Source: Nocardioides terrigena
GTDB taxonomy: Bacteria > Actinomycetota > Actinomycetes > Propionibacteriales > Nocardioidaceae
Length of the DNA: 64,000 bases
Direction: 5' to 3'
Assembly: GCF_003047265.1 (NCBI RefSeq)
Contig: NZ_PZYY01000008.1
Span: 62,001 to 126,000, forward strand
Position 1 is the stretch's first letter. Every line of letters starts with the position of its first letter. The position numbers were made by a program, and so were the translations under genes. This document shows, one piece after another, positions 7,726-15,452 of the stretch. The notes beneath the pieces were generated by a model. That model ran no database searches and was not told the DNA's origin. It saw nothing but the letters and a program-made list of their open reading frames with translations.

Positions 7726-8553
7726 CTACGGCGTCCTCGACACCACCTCGGCGCTGACGAGGAGCAGGTCGTGGTCACTGAACCGCCATGGCCGCACCCG
7801 CGCGACCGGGTCCTCGAACGCGGGGCTTCCGTAGACGTGCTGGACCCCCGGCAACCGGTCGGACGTGGCGTCGGTGCGGCTCCAGGAGCCGAGGGGGGCA
7901 CACGATCTGCGGCGGTTCAGGTCCCCGCCGAAGAGCACGAGCCGTGACGCCCGGCGCGTGAGGACCCGGCGCAGCTCCGCACACTGGGCGTCGTTGGCCG
8001 CGTCCGCGCGGCTCGAGTCCGGGTTCTCGAGGTGTGCGGTGCAGACGTCGACACCGTCGTCCGTGGACACGCACAGCCAGCGACGTTCCTCCAGCTCGGC
8101 CTGCGCCACGAAGGCCTTGCTCTCGGAGCGGACGATGGGTCTCCGCGTCAGCACGGCAAGCCCGAACAGGCCGCGGCCGCCCGGATCGACGCACGGGAGC
8201 GGCGCGCCGGCGTAGCGCACCGGCGCGAAGTGGACGTCGTAGTCCGTGCGCCGGGCGATCCGGATGGCGTCACGCCGGCAGGCCTCGTTCACGGTCACCA
8301 CGTTCGGCCCAGCTGCCTGGATGCGCCGCGCCGCGTCGCCGAGGATGTCCGGGTAGCCCGTCGCGTCGAAGCAGCCGGCGAGGCCCGAGAGGCACAGGTT
8401 CATCTGCACGACCATGAAGCTCGACGAAGCGGCTGCCGACCGGGGTGAGTCCCCGTCGTCGGGGGCCACCGTCCGGCAGGACACCACGGCAACCAGCAGG
8501 ACCGCAGCGACCACCACGCCTGCGGCGAACGGGCGACCGGCCGGGCGGATCAT
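7726..8553 (-). CDS. Endonuclease/exonuclease/phosphatase-family lipoprotein
   Basis: A 275-residue protein with an N-terminal hydrophobic segment ending in a lipobox-like VVSC (Cys about residue 26), so probably membrane-tethered outside the cell. The EEP (DNase I-like) fold is indicated by QMNLC (first strand with the Asn), NEAC (metal-binding Glu), TAHLENPD, FGGDLN (catalytic Asp/Asn) and the C-terminal SDHDLLL (Asp-His). Family members hydrolyse phosphodiesters or phosphomonoesters with Mg2+; whether this one acts on nucleic acid, sphingomyelin or another substrate is not visible. It is divergent from the small gene at 8617. Confidence 0.82.
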   Translation of the reverse strand: MIRPAGRPFAAGVVVAAVLLVAVVSCRTVAPDDGDSPRSAAASSSFMVVQMNLCLSGLAGCFDATGYPDILGDAARRIQAAGPNVVTVNEACRRDAIRIARRTDYDVHFAPVRYAGAPLPCVDPGGRGLFGLAVLTRRPIVRSESKAFVAQAELEERRWLCVSTDDGVDVCTAHLENPDSSRADAANDAQCAELRRVLTRRASRLVLFGGDLNRRRSCAPLGSWSRTDATSDRLPGVQHVYGSPAFEDPVARVRPWRFSDHDLLLVSAEVVSRTP

Positions 8554-8602
8554 GAGGCACCGTGGCCGCGGAGACCCATGGCGGGTCGGCGTTGCGCGCG
8601 TC

Positions 8603-8608
8603 TAGTGT
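8603..8608 (+). promoter_or_regulatory. Leaderless -10 box (TAGTGT)
   Basis: TAGTGT lies 8 nt before the ATG at 8617, the arrangement expected for a leaderless transcript. Confidence 0.45.
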
Positions 8609-8616
8609 GCGGAGAC

Positions 8617-8841
8617 ATGGAAGAGCTCGTGCTCCGGGTCCGGTTGCTCAGCGGTGACACGCTGGATGTCGTCTACGAGGACGGCGCCGCGAGGAGCGAA
8701 CGCGAGGTCATCGATCATGTCGTCGTCACGCTCTCGCAGGATTCCGGGGTGCTGCGGTGCAGGCACGGCGATCGGCTCCTGGTGTTGTACGCACGGGGTG
8801 TTGCCGCGGTGGAGGTCGCCCCCCGAGGAGCAGTTCTCTAG
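8617..8841 (+). CDS. Small hypothetical protein
   Basis: A 74-residue protein predicted to be mainly beta-strand (ELVLRVRLLSGDTLDVVYED; later DRLLVLYARGVAAVEVAPRG). No signal peptide, cysteine pair or known motif apart from a single CRHGD. The ATG at 8617 follows a TAGTGT box. The gene is convergent with the tail-sheath-like ORF. No family is recognised. Confidence 0.5.
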   Translation: MEELVLRVRLLSGDTLDVVYEDGAARSEREVIDHVVVTLSQDSGVLRCRHGDRLLVLYARGVAAVEVAPRGAVL

Positions 8842-8881
8842 GTGTCTTCCCAGGCGCTGTGTCCGGACACCGAGCCGACCC

Positions 8882-9082
8882 TCACGAAGCGTGTCGGCGA
8901 CGCACGACCAGGGCAACAACGACGACGAGGCCGACACCGGCCGCGACGCGCAGTGCCGGGCTGTCGAACGGACCGCCCGGAGCCAGGCCGACGAACGCCG
9001 CGATCGCCGTCCCGACCCCTTCGAGGGGCCGCGTCCCGCTGCTGACTTCTTCGACGTACACGCCGGGGCTCCGATAAGTCAT
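8882..9082 (-). CDS. Truncated phage-type tail sheath N-terminus joined to a membrane segment
   Basis: The 66-residue product begins MTYRSPGVYVEEVSSGTRPL and continues to VGTAIAAFVGLAPGGPFDS. This is the conserved N-terminal arm of contractile tail sheath proteins (phage, tailocin and extracellular injection systems), normally about 400-500 residues long. After FDS the protein switches to PALRVAAGVGLVVVVALVV plus RRRHAS, a membrane helix with a positive stop-transfer end. A strong AAGGAG sits 8 nt before this ATG, so the start is intact. No other tail gene is nearby. It may be a decayed remnant or a small membrane protein that co-opted the sheath arm. Confidence 0.6.
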   Translation of the reverse strand: MTYRSPGVYVEEVSSGTRPLEGVGTAIAAFVGLAPGGPFDSPALRVAAGVGLVVVVALVVRRRHAS

Positions 9083-9241
9083 GTGCGCGCTCCTTCCGCG
9101 GGCCATGTCCATGGAACCGCAGCGGGCCTCGTCTGTCGACCGTGATCCAGATCGTGATGCAGGGAGCTGCACCCTGCCGTCGGGACAGCCCCCGAGGTGG
9201 TTCATACTCTGGTCGTGTCAGGCTCGTCAGAGGCTGGCTTC

Positions 9242-9315
9242 GCGGACGTGGTGTAGTTGCAGCACGCTTCCCCTCCAGGGAATGGGTCGAGGTTCAAATC
9301 CTCGCGTCCGCTCCA
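9242..9315 (+). tRNA. tRNA-Gly (anticodon UCC), with unusual anticodon loop
   Basis: A 74-nt cloverleaf with encoded CCA. The acceptor GCGGACG pairs with CGTCCGC, the D-stem is GTGT/GCAC, the T-arm is CGAGG-TTCAAAT-CCTCG and the discriminator is T, as in bacterial tRNA-Gly. The anticodon arm is CTTCC-CCTCCAG-GGAAT, giving UCC at 9274-9276. Two oddities: position 33 is C instead of the near-invariant U, and the top anticodon pair (C27-U43) is mismatched. It may be a functional variant or a decaying copy. A TACTCT at 9205-9210 could be its -10. Confidence 0.75.
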
Positions 9316-9330
9316 AGTCTTCAGGTCCCG

Positions 9331-9825
9331 CTAGCTGCTGGGCGACGTACCGCGCACATGCAGGTCCCGCAGCTCGTCGGCGAACGCGGGGACCGGCCCG
9401 GCGACCGGCAGGCCCGGCGCGACGGCGTTGATGGGCAGGGGCGCCACCGGTCCCGGTGCGAGGCCACGGGCCTGCCTCCACTCCGTGAGCTGCGCGGTCG
9501 ACCCGGCGTACACGATGCGCCCGAGGCCGACCCAGGCGTGGGCGGCGGCGCACATCGGACAGTGCTCGCCCGAGGTGTAGACCGTGCAGGCGGGGCGTAC
9601 CTCCGGTGCGACGTGGGTCGCCGCCCAGCGTGCGAGCTCGAACTCCGGGTGGCGGGTCTGGTCGCCGTCCGCCGTGCGGTTGCGGTCCTCGCGCAGCACG
9701 ACGCCATCTGGGTCGACCAGGACCGAGCCGAACGGCTCGTCGCCGGCGTCCAGCGCCTCGCGGGCGAGGCCGATGCAGCGGCGGAGGTGGGTGAGGTCCT
9801 CGGGGGACGGATCGGTGAGCTCCAT
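9331..9825 (-). CDS. Nucleoside/guanine deaminase-type zinc enzyme
   Basis: A 164-residue member of the cytidine/deoxycytidylate deaminase superfamily. The catalytic motif HPE is at residues 59-61 (His zinc ligand, Glu proton shuttle) and the second motif EHCPMC contributes Cys-89 and Cys-92 as zinc ligands. The DEPFGSVLVDPDG segment (residues 29-41) and overall length fit bacterial nucleoside/guanine deaminases more than TadA, so purine salvage is the likely role. The ATG at 9825 follows a TAGGGT -10 by 6 nt. Its stop lies just 16 nt from the tRNA-Gly on the other strand. Confidence 0.82.
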   Translation of the reverse strand: MELTDPSPEDLTHLRRCIGLAREALDAGDEPFGSVLVDPDGVVLREDRNRTADGDQTRHPEFELARWAATHVAPEVRPACTVYTSGEHCPMCAAAHAWVGLGRIVYAGSTAQLTEWRQARGLAPGPVAPLPINAVAPGLPVAGPVPAFADELRDLHVRGTSPSS

Positions 9826-9831
9826 CCGTCG

Positions 9832-9837
9832 ACCCTA
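9832..9837 (-). promoter_or_regulatory. Leaderless -10 box (TAGGGT)
   Basis: TAGGGT on the minus strand is separated by 6 nt from the ATG of the deaminase gene, so transcription should start at or next to the start codon. Confidence 0.55.
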
Positions 9838-9882
9838 GGACTCGGCGCGGCCGACGCGCCGTACGAAGGCCGGCGAGACGGC

Positions 9883-10290
9883 TCAGTTGATGATCTCGCC
9901 GCGCTCCGCGAGGATCACCGCGAGCCGGTCCCGCCAGGCCTGCAGCGCCTCCGGGGTCAACCGGGTCCAGTCCGCCACCTCGCCGACGACCCGGAGCGGG
10001 TGGCTGCTCCGGTAGGACCGGGTCGGGTTGCCGGGGAACTTCTTGTCGGTCACGTTGGGGTCGTCCTCGAACGCCCCCGTCGGCTCCACGGCGTACACCC
10101 GGGGAGCACCTTCGCCCGCGGCGAGCTCCGCCGCGAGCCCGGCACCGTCAGGTGTCGCCGTGAAGTAGACGTGGTTCATCACGACCTCGGGCCGGTAGTT
10201 CGACCTGAACCCGGCCGTGAGGAGATCCCCGACCTGCAGGTCGGCCTTGGTGCCGTGGAAGAACGGCCCGGCGTCCAGCGCGTCACTCAC
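9883..10290 (-). CDS. arr: NAD+-rifampin ADP-ribosyltransferase
   Basis: A 135-residue protein with the Arr signature order: PFFHGTKADLQVGDLLTAGF at the N-terminus (NAD-binding His), MNHVYFTAT, a YAVEPTGAFEDDPN block, and KKFPGNPTRSYR followed by HPLRVVGEV. Arr enzymes transfer ADP-ribose to the C23 hydroxyl of rifamycins and inactivate them. Start: GTG 10290 is preferred because a TACGCT -10 lies 6 nt upstream; another in-frame GTG at 10320 would add ten residues and precede that promoter. It is downstream of, and on the same strand as, the rpf gene. Chromosomal arr genes are common in environmental actinobacteria. Confidence 0.93.
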   Translation of the reverse strand: MSDALDAGPFFHGTKADLQVGDLLTAGFRSNYRPEVVMNHVYFTATPDGAGLAAELAAGEGAPRVYAVEPTGAFEDDPNVTDKKFPGNPTRSYRSSHPLRVVGEVADWTRLTPEALQAWRDRLAVILAERGEIIN

Positions 10291-10296
10291 CGCACC

Positions 10297-10302
10297 AGCG
10301 TA
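10297..10302 (-). promoter_or_regulatory. Leaderless -10 box (TACGCT) of arr
   Basis: TACGCT on the minus strand, 6 nt before GTG 10290. It decides between the two possible arr starts. Confidence 0.45.
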
Positions 10303-10339
10303 GGTGCTCTCCCACGGCACTCAGTGGCTCAGAGCCGGG

Positions 10340-11155
10340 TCAGAGCAGGCGGCCGCAGGTCGGCCACGGGGAGCGGCCGCGCGAGGCGTACAGCTTCTTG
10401 GCCCGGTAGGTCTGCTCGCCGGCCGACGCGTGGTGCGGCATGCCGGACCCGCCGACGCTGCGCCACGTCGCGACGTTGAACTGGTAGAGGCCGTAGTAGC
10501 CGGCCGCGTTGACCGCGCGCGGGTTGCCGCCGGACTCGCACCCGGCGAGGGCGCCCCAGTTGAGCCCGTCCGTGCCCGGCACGGACCAGGGCTGCCGGCC
10601 GACGAGCACCCGACGGGCCTGCGGCTTGCGGACGATCTTGCGGGCAACGACGCGGTACTTCGCGGGCTCGCCGTTGTGGAGCGTGCGCACCGCGACGATC
10701 CGTCGCATGCCGGCCTTGCCGGGGCGGACGACCTTGCGGCGGCCGGGGGCGAGCTTGGTGGTGGGGACCTCCACGACGCCGGCGCGGACCCGCGCGGTCT
10801 TGGTCTTGCGGGTCTTCTCGACGGCGACGATCCGCACGGTGTCGCCGTGCTGGACGCGCTTCTTGCTCCCGCTGACCTTGCGCCCGTCACGGACGACCTG
10901 GACCAGGTCGTTGCCGTCGACGGCGACACCCTGGCCCTCGACCACGGCGGTCGGCCAGGCACGGGGCGGGACGGCCACCTCGACGGCGGGCTGGGTGGCC
11001 ACCTTCAGGCGGACGGCCACCTGGCCGTCGGCCCGGGTGGACTCCTGGGCGGCGGCTGCGCCGGGCAGGAGGGTGATGGCCAGGGCGGCCGCGGCGGTGC
11101 CGGCGGCGACGCCGCGGAGACGGGTGGGCAGGAAGGTTCTGGGAGTGGCAAGCAC
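10340..11155 (-). CDS. Resuscitation-promoting factor (G5 plus transglycosylase-like domain)
   Basis: A 271-residue secreted protein. A signal peptide (RGVAAGTAAAALAITLLPGAA) is followed by a basic region with ubiquitin-like DUF348-type strands, a G5-like segment (VRTLHNGEPAKYRVVARKIV) and the C-terminal Rpf domain. The latter starts LNWGALAGCESGGNP, contains the catalytic Glu in CESGG and the YYGLYQFNVATWRSVGG core, and ends WPTCG with the partner Cys. Rpf proteins cleave peptidoglycan glycan strands and stimulate growth of dormant cells. The start is GTG 11155, just before LATPRTFLPTR, with GAGGT upstream; the longer open frame is not signal-like. Upstream palindromes at 11288-11320 and 11378-11397 may regulate it. 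Confidence 0.9.
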   Translation of the reverse strand: MLATPRTFLPTRLRGVAAGTAAAALAITLLPGAAAAQESTRADGQVAVRLKVATQPAVEVAVPPRAWPTAVVEGQGVAVDGNDLVQVVRDGRKVSGSKKRVQHGDTVRIVAVEKTRKTKTARVRAGVVEVPTTKLAPGRRKVVRPGKAGMRRIVAVRTLHNGEPAKYRVVARKIVRKPQARRVLVGRQPWSVPGTDGLNWGALAGCESGGNPRAVNAAGYYGLYQFNVATWRSVGGSGMPHHASAGEQTYRAKKLYASRGRSPWPTCGRLL

Positions 11156-11287
11156 AGGCAGTGACCTCACGCAGTGGGGTGCGCCGGCGGCGGCGCTCGG
11201 ACGCGACGCCGTCGGTCCGGGCGTCGAGGCCGCGGCGTGCAACACCTCACGAAGGGAGGCGCCTCTCGGGTGGAGGACACCGCCAGC

Positions 11288-11320
11288 GACCCCACCACGA
11301 CAACACGTGACGGTGGGGTC
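11288..11320. promoter_or_regulatory. Inverted repeat upstream of rpf
   Basis: GACCCCACC and GGTGGGGTC form a perfect 9-bp stem around a 15-nt loop, 133 bp upstream of the rpf start. No T-tract follows on either strand, so an operator or 5' leader structure is as likely as a terminator. Confidence 0.4.
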
Positions 11321-11377
11321 GGTCGAATCGGGATGCGGTCGTGGCCGGCGTATTCACGCTGGTACGACGCATCGAAT

Positions 11378-11397
11378 GTGAGCGGTTTCACGCTCAC
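11378..11397. promoter_or_regulatory. Palindrome in the rpf/acyl-CoA dehydrogenase divergent region
   Basis: GTGAGCG-N6-CGCTCAC, a perfect 7-bp dyad of the size bound by a dimeric repressor. The half-element TTCACGCT occurs again at 11353. It lies 118 bp upstream of the acyl-CoA dehydrogenase gene and could control either direction. Confidence 0.4.
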
Positions 11398-11514
11398 AGC
11401 AGCGTGCCTCTGGGGCCAAGAGCAGTCAGCGTCCTACTCCGAGCGCGCCTGGATCGCGGGTCCGTCCTCGCGTCGTGTAGTCATGGAACGGGCCGATCCA
11501 CCGAGGGAGCATCG

Positions 11515-13308
11515 ATGAGCCTGATCATGTCGCGCCGGGACCTGGATTTCCTGCTCTTCGAGTGGCTCGACACCGAGAGCCTCTTCGAGCGCACGAGGTA
11601 CGCCGAGCACTCCCGCGACGTCGTCGAGGACCTGCTGGGGCTCGCCGAGCGGATCGCGACCGACCACTTCGCCCCGCACAACCGGGCGGCGGACCTGGCG
11701 GAGCCGCGCTTCGACGGCGAGCGCGTCGAGCTGGTCCCGGAGGTCGAGCCGGCGCTGCGGGCGTTCGCCGACGCGGGGTTCCTCGCAGCGCCGCTGGGCG
11801 AGGAGGCCGGCGGGCTGCAGCTGCCCTCGTCGGTCTTCGGCGCGTGCATGGCGTGGTTCCACGCGGCCAACGTGGGCACGGCGGGCTACGCGCTGCTCAC
11901 CCTCGCCAACGCCAACCTCCTCACCGTGCACGCGACCCCCGAGCTGGTCGGCCGGTTCGTGGAGCCGATGACGACCGGCCGGTTCTTCGGCACGATGGCA
12001 CTCTCGGAGCCCCACGCCGGCTCCAACCTGGCCGACATCACCACCCGGGCCGAGCCGCAGCCCGACGGCACCTACCGGCTCTTCGGACGCAAGATGTGGA
12101 TCTCCGGCGGCGACCACGAGATGGGCGACAACATCGTGCACCTCGTCCTCGCCCGCACCCCCGACGCCCCGCTCGGCACCCGGGGGATCTCGCTGTTCCT
12201 GGTGCCGAAGCACCTCGTGGGGGAGGACGGCACGGTGGGTGAGCGCAACGACGTCGTGCTCGCCGGGATCAACCACAAGATGGGCTTCCGCGGCACGGTC
12301 AACACCGCCCCGATCTTCGGCGACGGTGCGTTCACGCCCGGCGGACGGCCGGGCGCCGTCGGCCACCTGGTCGGCACCGAGCACCGCGGCCTGCCCGCCA
12401 TGTTCACGATGATGAACGAGGCCCGGATCGGCGTCGGCCTGGGCGCCACCGCGCTCGGCTACACCGGCTACCTCAAGTCGCTGGCCTACGCGCGCGAGCG
12501 GCTCCAGGGCAGGCCCCTGGGGGCGTCGCCGGAGTCGCCCCAGGTGCCGCTCGTCGAGCACCCGGACGTGCGCCGGATGCTGCTGGCCCAGAAGTCGTAC
12601 GTCGAGGGCGCCCTCGCGCTCAACCTCTACTGCTCGCGGCTGGTCGACGACATCGCGTCCCTGGACGACGCGGACGTGACCGCCGAGGCGGAGAAGCTGC
12701 TCGGGGTCCTCACCCCGATCGCCAAGAGCTGGCCGTCGCAGTGGTGCCTGGCCGCCAACGACCTGGCCATCCAGGTGCTCGGCGGCGCCGGCTACACCCG
12801 CGACCACGACGTCGAGCAGCACTACCGCGACAACCGGCTCAACGCGATCCACGAGGGCACCCACGGCATCCAGGGGCTCGACCTCCTCGGTCGCAAGGTG
12901 CTGATGGACGCCGGTGCCGGGCTGGCCCTGCTCGTCGGCCGGATCCACGAGACCGCGCGTCGCGCCGCCGGCACCGGGGACGCCGACGGCGAGAGGTACG
13001 CCGCGCAGCTCACGGCGGCCGCCGACCGGCTGGTCGAGGTCACCGGCGCGATCGCGACCCGCGGTGACCAGCAGGCCATGCTCGCCGACGCGACGGCGTA
13101 CCTCGAGGCGACCGGCCACCTGGTCGTCGCCTGGCTCTGGCTGGAGCAGTGGCTGGTCGCCGACGGCAAGGAGGGCGCCTTCTACGACGGCAAGCGCGCC
13201 GCGACGGCGTACTTCTTCGGCCGTGAGCTGCCGAAGGTCGCTCCGCTGCTCGACCTGCTCGCCGGGGGCGACCGCACCACGCTGGACCTCGACCCCAGCG
13301 TCCTGTGA
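11515..13308 (+). CDS. Acyl-CoA dehydrogenase with extended C-terminal domain
   Basis: A 597-residue FAD enzyme of the long (about 600-residue) acyl-CoA dehydrogenase class. The FAD-binding block MALSEPHAGSNLADITTRAE, the WISGGDHE strand, the NEARIGVGLG helix and the HEGTHGIQGLDLLGRK segment (catalytic Glu in HEGTHG) are all present. A C-terminal helical domain of about 150 residues follows. It should introduce the alpha,beta double bond into acyl-CoA thioesters for beta-oxidation, feeding an electron-transfer flavoprotein. The start is ATG 11515 after a GAGGGA site; the open frame continues upstream without support. Chain-length specificity cannot be told. Confidence 0.9.
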   Translation: MSLIMSRRDLDFLLFEWLDTESLFERTRYAEHSRDVVEDLLGLAERIATDHFAPHNRAADLAEPRFDGERVELVPEVEPALRAFADAGFLAAPLGEEAGGLQLPSSVFGACMAWFHAANVGTAGYALLTLANANLLTVHATPELVGRFVEPMTTGRFFGTMALSEPHAGSNLADITTRAEPQPDGTYRLFGRKMWISGGDHEMGDNIVHLVLARTPDAPLGTRGISLFLVPKHLVGEDGTVGERNDVVLAGINHKMGFRGTVNTAPIFGDGAFTPGGRPGAVGHLVGTEHRGLPAMFTMMNEARIGVGLGATALGYTGYLKSLAYARERLQGRPLGASPESPQVPLVEHPDVRRMLLAQKSYVEGALALNLYCSRLVDDIASLDDADVTAEAEKLLGVLTPIAKSWPSQWCLAANDLAIQVLGGAGYTRDHDVEQHYRDNRLNAIHEGTHGIQGLDLLGRKVLMDAGAGLALLVGRIHETARRAAGTGDADGERYAAQLTAAADRLVEVTGAIATRGDQQAMLADATAYLEATGHLVVAWLWLEQWLVADGKEGAFYDGKRAATAYFFGRELPKVAPLLDLLAGGDRTTLDLDPSVL

Positions 13309-13379
13309 CCGGGCGCGGGTCGGGCCGAACGTAGGCTCGGTCGTGCCCGCCCTCCCTCATGCGTAGCCCGAGGAGTCTC

Positions 13380-14186
13380 GTGTCCCGCTCATCCACCCGC
13401 TTCCGGACGGTCCTGCCCACCTCCGGACGTGCCGCCCTCGGCGCGACCATCGCCGGCGGCGTCCTGTCCGGCCTGACGGCCGCCCCCGAGCGCGTGGGCC
13501 GGCTGTTCCGGCGGCGTTTCCCGACGGTGGCCGTCACCGGCATGACCGGGGTCGGCAAGACCGAGCTGGCCAACCGGCTCTCGCGGCGCACGTCCGGCGA
13601 GGGCGTGGGCGAGGTCGGCTCCGCCGTCATGGAGCGACGGACCCGCCGCTCGCGCCGATTGCAGGGCTTCCGGTTCCTGGTGGTGCCGGGGGACAACGCG
13701 GCGACGCGGCTCTCGGCGCTCGACGAGGTCTTCCACGACGAGCCGGTCGACGGGATCATCCACGTGGTCGCCAACGGCCACGCCACGCCCCGGCGCGTGG
13801 CCGGCACGTCCGGCCTGGCGACGGCCACCCGCGAGGAGCTGCTCGCCGCGGAGCTCGAGGACTGGGCGATCACGTCGCACCGGATCGCCTCGATGGCCGT
13901 GCGCCGCGACCGGCCGGTCTGGCTGGTCATCGCCGTCACCAAGACCGACCTGTACGCCGACGAGCTGGACGAGGTCATGGAGTACTACTCCCCGGGGAGC
14001 GGCTCGGCCTTCGGTGCCAAGATCGACGAGCTGCGGGCGCTCGCCGGCGGGGCGAAGCTGTCGGTCGACGTGCTGCCGGTGTCGAGCCACGGTGGCGACC
14101 GCACCTCGGCCGTCTCGGCCAAGCAGGCCAGCGCGATGGTGGACGCCCTGGCGGTCCGACTGGCCCAGCTCAGCGGCCACGTCTGA
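13380..14186 (+). CDS. P-loop GTPase-like protein, family unassigned
   Basis: A 268-residue protein. After a basic N-terminal region (about 1-45) comes a Walker A motif, GMTGVGKT (residues 54-61). Next is a VVPGD strand in the Walker B/G3 position and a VTKTD motif resembling the G4 (N/T)KxD guanine-specificity signature, then LPVSS in the G5 position. This suggests a nucleotide-dependent switch rather than a transporter ATPase. The start is GTG 13380, preceded by GAGGAG at 13370-13375; an ATG 21 nt upstream overlaps that site. No membrane segment and no partner gene are evident. Confidence 0.6.
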   Translation: MSRSSTRFRTVLPTSGRAALGATIAGGVLSGLTAAPERVGRLFRRRFPTVAVTGMTGVGKTELANRLSRRTSGEGVGEVGSAVMERRTRRSRRLQGFRFLVVPGDNAATRLSALDEVFHDEPVDGIIHVVANGHATPRRVAGTSGLATATREELLAAELEDWAITSHRIASMAVRRDRPVWLVIAVTKTDLYADELDEVMEYYSPGSGSAFGAKIDELRALAGGAKLSVDVLPVSSHGGDRTSAVSAKQASAMVDALAVRLAQLSGHV

Positions 14187-14237
14187 CCTCGGCACCCGCC
14201 CGCACCGGGCCGTGCTCCGGTGAGTGGGGTCGGACCG

Positions 14238-14243
14238 TAGTGT
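14238..14243 (+). promoter_or_regulatory. Candidate -10 box upstream of the PRISE-type reductase
   Basis: TAGTGT about 50 nt before the ATG at 14293. That gene also has a Shine-Dalgarno, so it probably has a short leader. Confidence 0.35.
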
Positions 14244-14292
14244 CGAGCAGCGGCCGTCGTACGACGCTCGCCCGCTGCTGAGAGGACCACGC

Positions 14293-15378
14293 ATGTCCGA
14301 GTCATCCACGTCGTCACCGGGCCGTGCCCTGGTGGTGGGAGCCACCGGGATCGTGGGGCAGTCCGTCGCCCGGCGACTCGTCGACGAGGGCTGGGAGACC
14401 TACGGCCTCTCCCGCAGCGGCACCACGCCGCACCCCGACGTACGTCCTGTCCGTGCCGACCTCGGCGACCCCGCGGGGCTGGCCGAGGCGCTCGCGGACG
14501 TGGCGCCGGACTTCGTGGCGATCACCGCGTGGACCCGGATGGAGACCGAGGCGGAGAACATCCGGGTCAACGGCGGAGCCGTCCGCGACCTGCTGGCCGC
14601 GCTGTCGCCGGCCGGCTCGCTCGAGCACGTGGCGCTGATGACCGGGCTCAAGCACTACCTCGGGCCGTTCGAGGCGTACGGCCAGGGCGAGATGCCCGAC
14701 ACGCCCTTCCGTGAGGACGAGGAGCGGCTGCCCTACCCCAACTTCTACTACGTGCAGGAGGACGAGCTCTTCGCCGCCGCCGAGCGCGACGGCTTCACCT
14801 GGAGCGTGCACCGCTCGCACACGGTGTTCGGGTTCGCCACGGGCAACGCGATGAACATGGTGGCCACGCTGTGCGCCTACGCCTCGCTGTGCCGCGCGAG
14901 GAACCTGCCCTTCGTGTTCCCCGGCTCGGAGCAGCAGTGGAACGGGCTGACGGACGTCACCGACGCCGACCTGCTCGCCGAGCAGATGCTGTGGGCGGCA
15001 CGGACGCCGGCCGGGCAGGACCAGGCGTTCAACGCCGCCAACGGCGACGTCTTCCGGTGGCGCTGGCTGTGGCCCCAGGTCGCGGCGTGGTTCGACCTGG
15101 AGTGGGAGGGGTACGCCGACGAGCCGCGCCCCCTGGAGGTCTCGATGGCCGGCATGGAGCCGGTGTGGCGCGAGCTGGCGGCGACGTACGGCCTCGTCGA
15201 GCCGGACCTGTCGCGCGTCGCGTCCTGGTGGCACTCCGACGCCGACCTCGGGAGGGACATGGAGGTCGTCACGGACATGAACAAGAGCCGCGCCGCCGGG
15301 TTCTGGGCCACCCGCGACAGCAGGGCGACGTTCTTCGCGTACGCCGAGCAGTACCGCAACGCCCGGGTCATCCCCTGA
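14293..15378 (+). CDS. PRISE-like NAD(P)-dependent reductase (progesterone 5-beta-reductase/iridoid synthase family, SDR)
   Basis: A 361-residue extended SDR. The Rossmann motif is GATGIVGQSVARRL near residues 16-29. The family hallmarks are MTGLKHYLGPFEAYG, containing the catalytic Lys in TGLKHY, and LPYPNFYYVQED, containing the NFYY tyrosine. HRSHTVFGF and the WRWLWPQVAAWF C-terminal block also fit. PRISE enzymes reduce activated C=C bonds of enones, often with NADPH; the bacterial substrate is unknown. A GAGAGGA Shine-Dalgarno precedes ATG 14293. Confidence 0.85.
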   Translation: MSESSTSSPGRALVVGATGIVGQSVARRLVDEGWETYGLSRSGTTPHPDVRPVRADLGDPAGLAEALADVAPDFVAITAWTRMETEAENIRVNGGAVRDLLAALSPAGSLEHVALMTGLKHYLGPFEAYGQGEMPDTPFREDEERLPYPNFYYVQEDELFAAAERDGFTWSVHRSHTVFGFATGNAMNMVATLCAYASLCRARNLPFVFPGSEQQWNGLTDVTDADLLAEQMLWAARTPAGQDQAFNAANGDVFRWRWLWPQVAAWFDLEWEGYADEPRPLEVSMAGMEPVWRELAATYGLVEPDLSRVASWWHSDADLGRDMEVVTDMNKSRAAGFWATRDSRATFFAYAEQYRNARVIP

Positions 15379-15439
15379 TCAGGGCCTGTCGTCGCCGGAG
15401 ACGGGACTTCTGTCCCTGAAGCTCCATGGGCCGGCGGCC

Positions 15440-15445
15440 TACGCT
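15440..15445 (+). promoter_or_regulatory. Leaderless -10 box (TACGCT)
   Basis: TACGCT, 7 nt before the ATG at 15453; no Shine-Dalgarno is present, consistent with a leaderless mRNA. Confidence 0.5.
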
Positions 15446-15452
15446 CCGATCC

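Noticed and set aside
9083..9205. Longer N-terminus for the tail-sheath-like ORF
   Set aside because: The extra 41 residues have no family match, while the strong AAGGAG sits directly before the Met that starts the conserved arm.
11160..11340. ydaO (c-di-AMP) riboswitch upstream of rpf
   Set aside because: Such riboswitches are common before rpf genes, but none of the conserved ydaO blocks is visible; only a simple hairpin is present.
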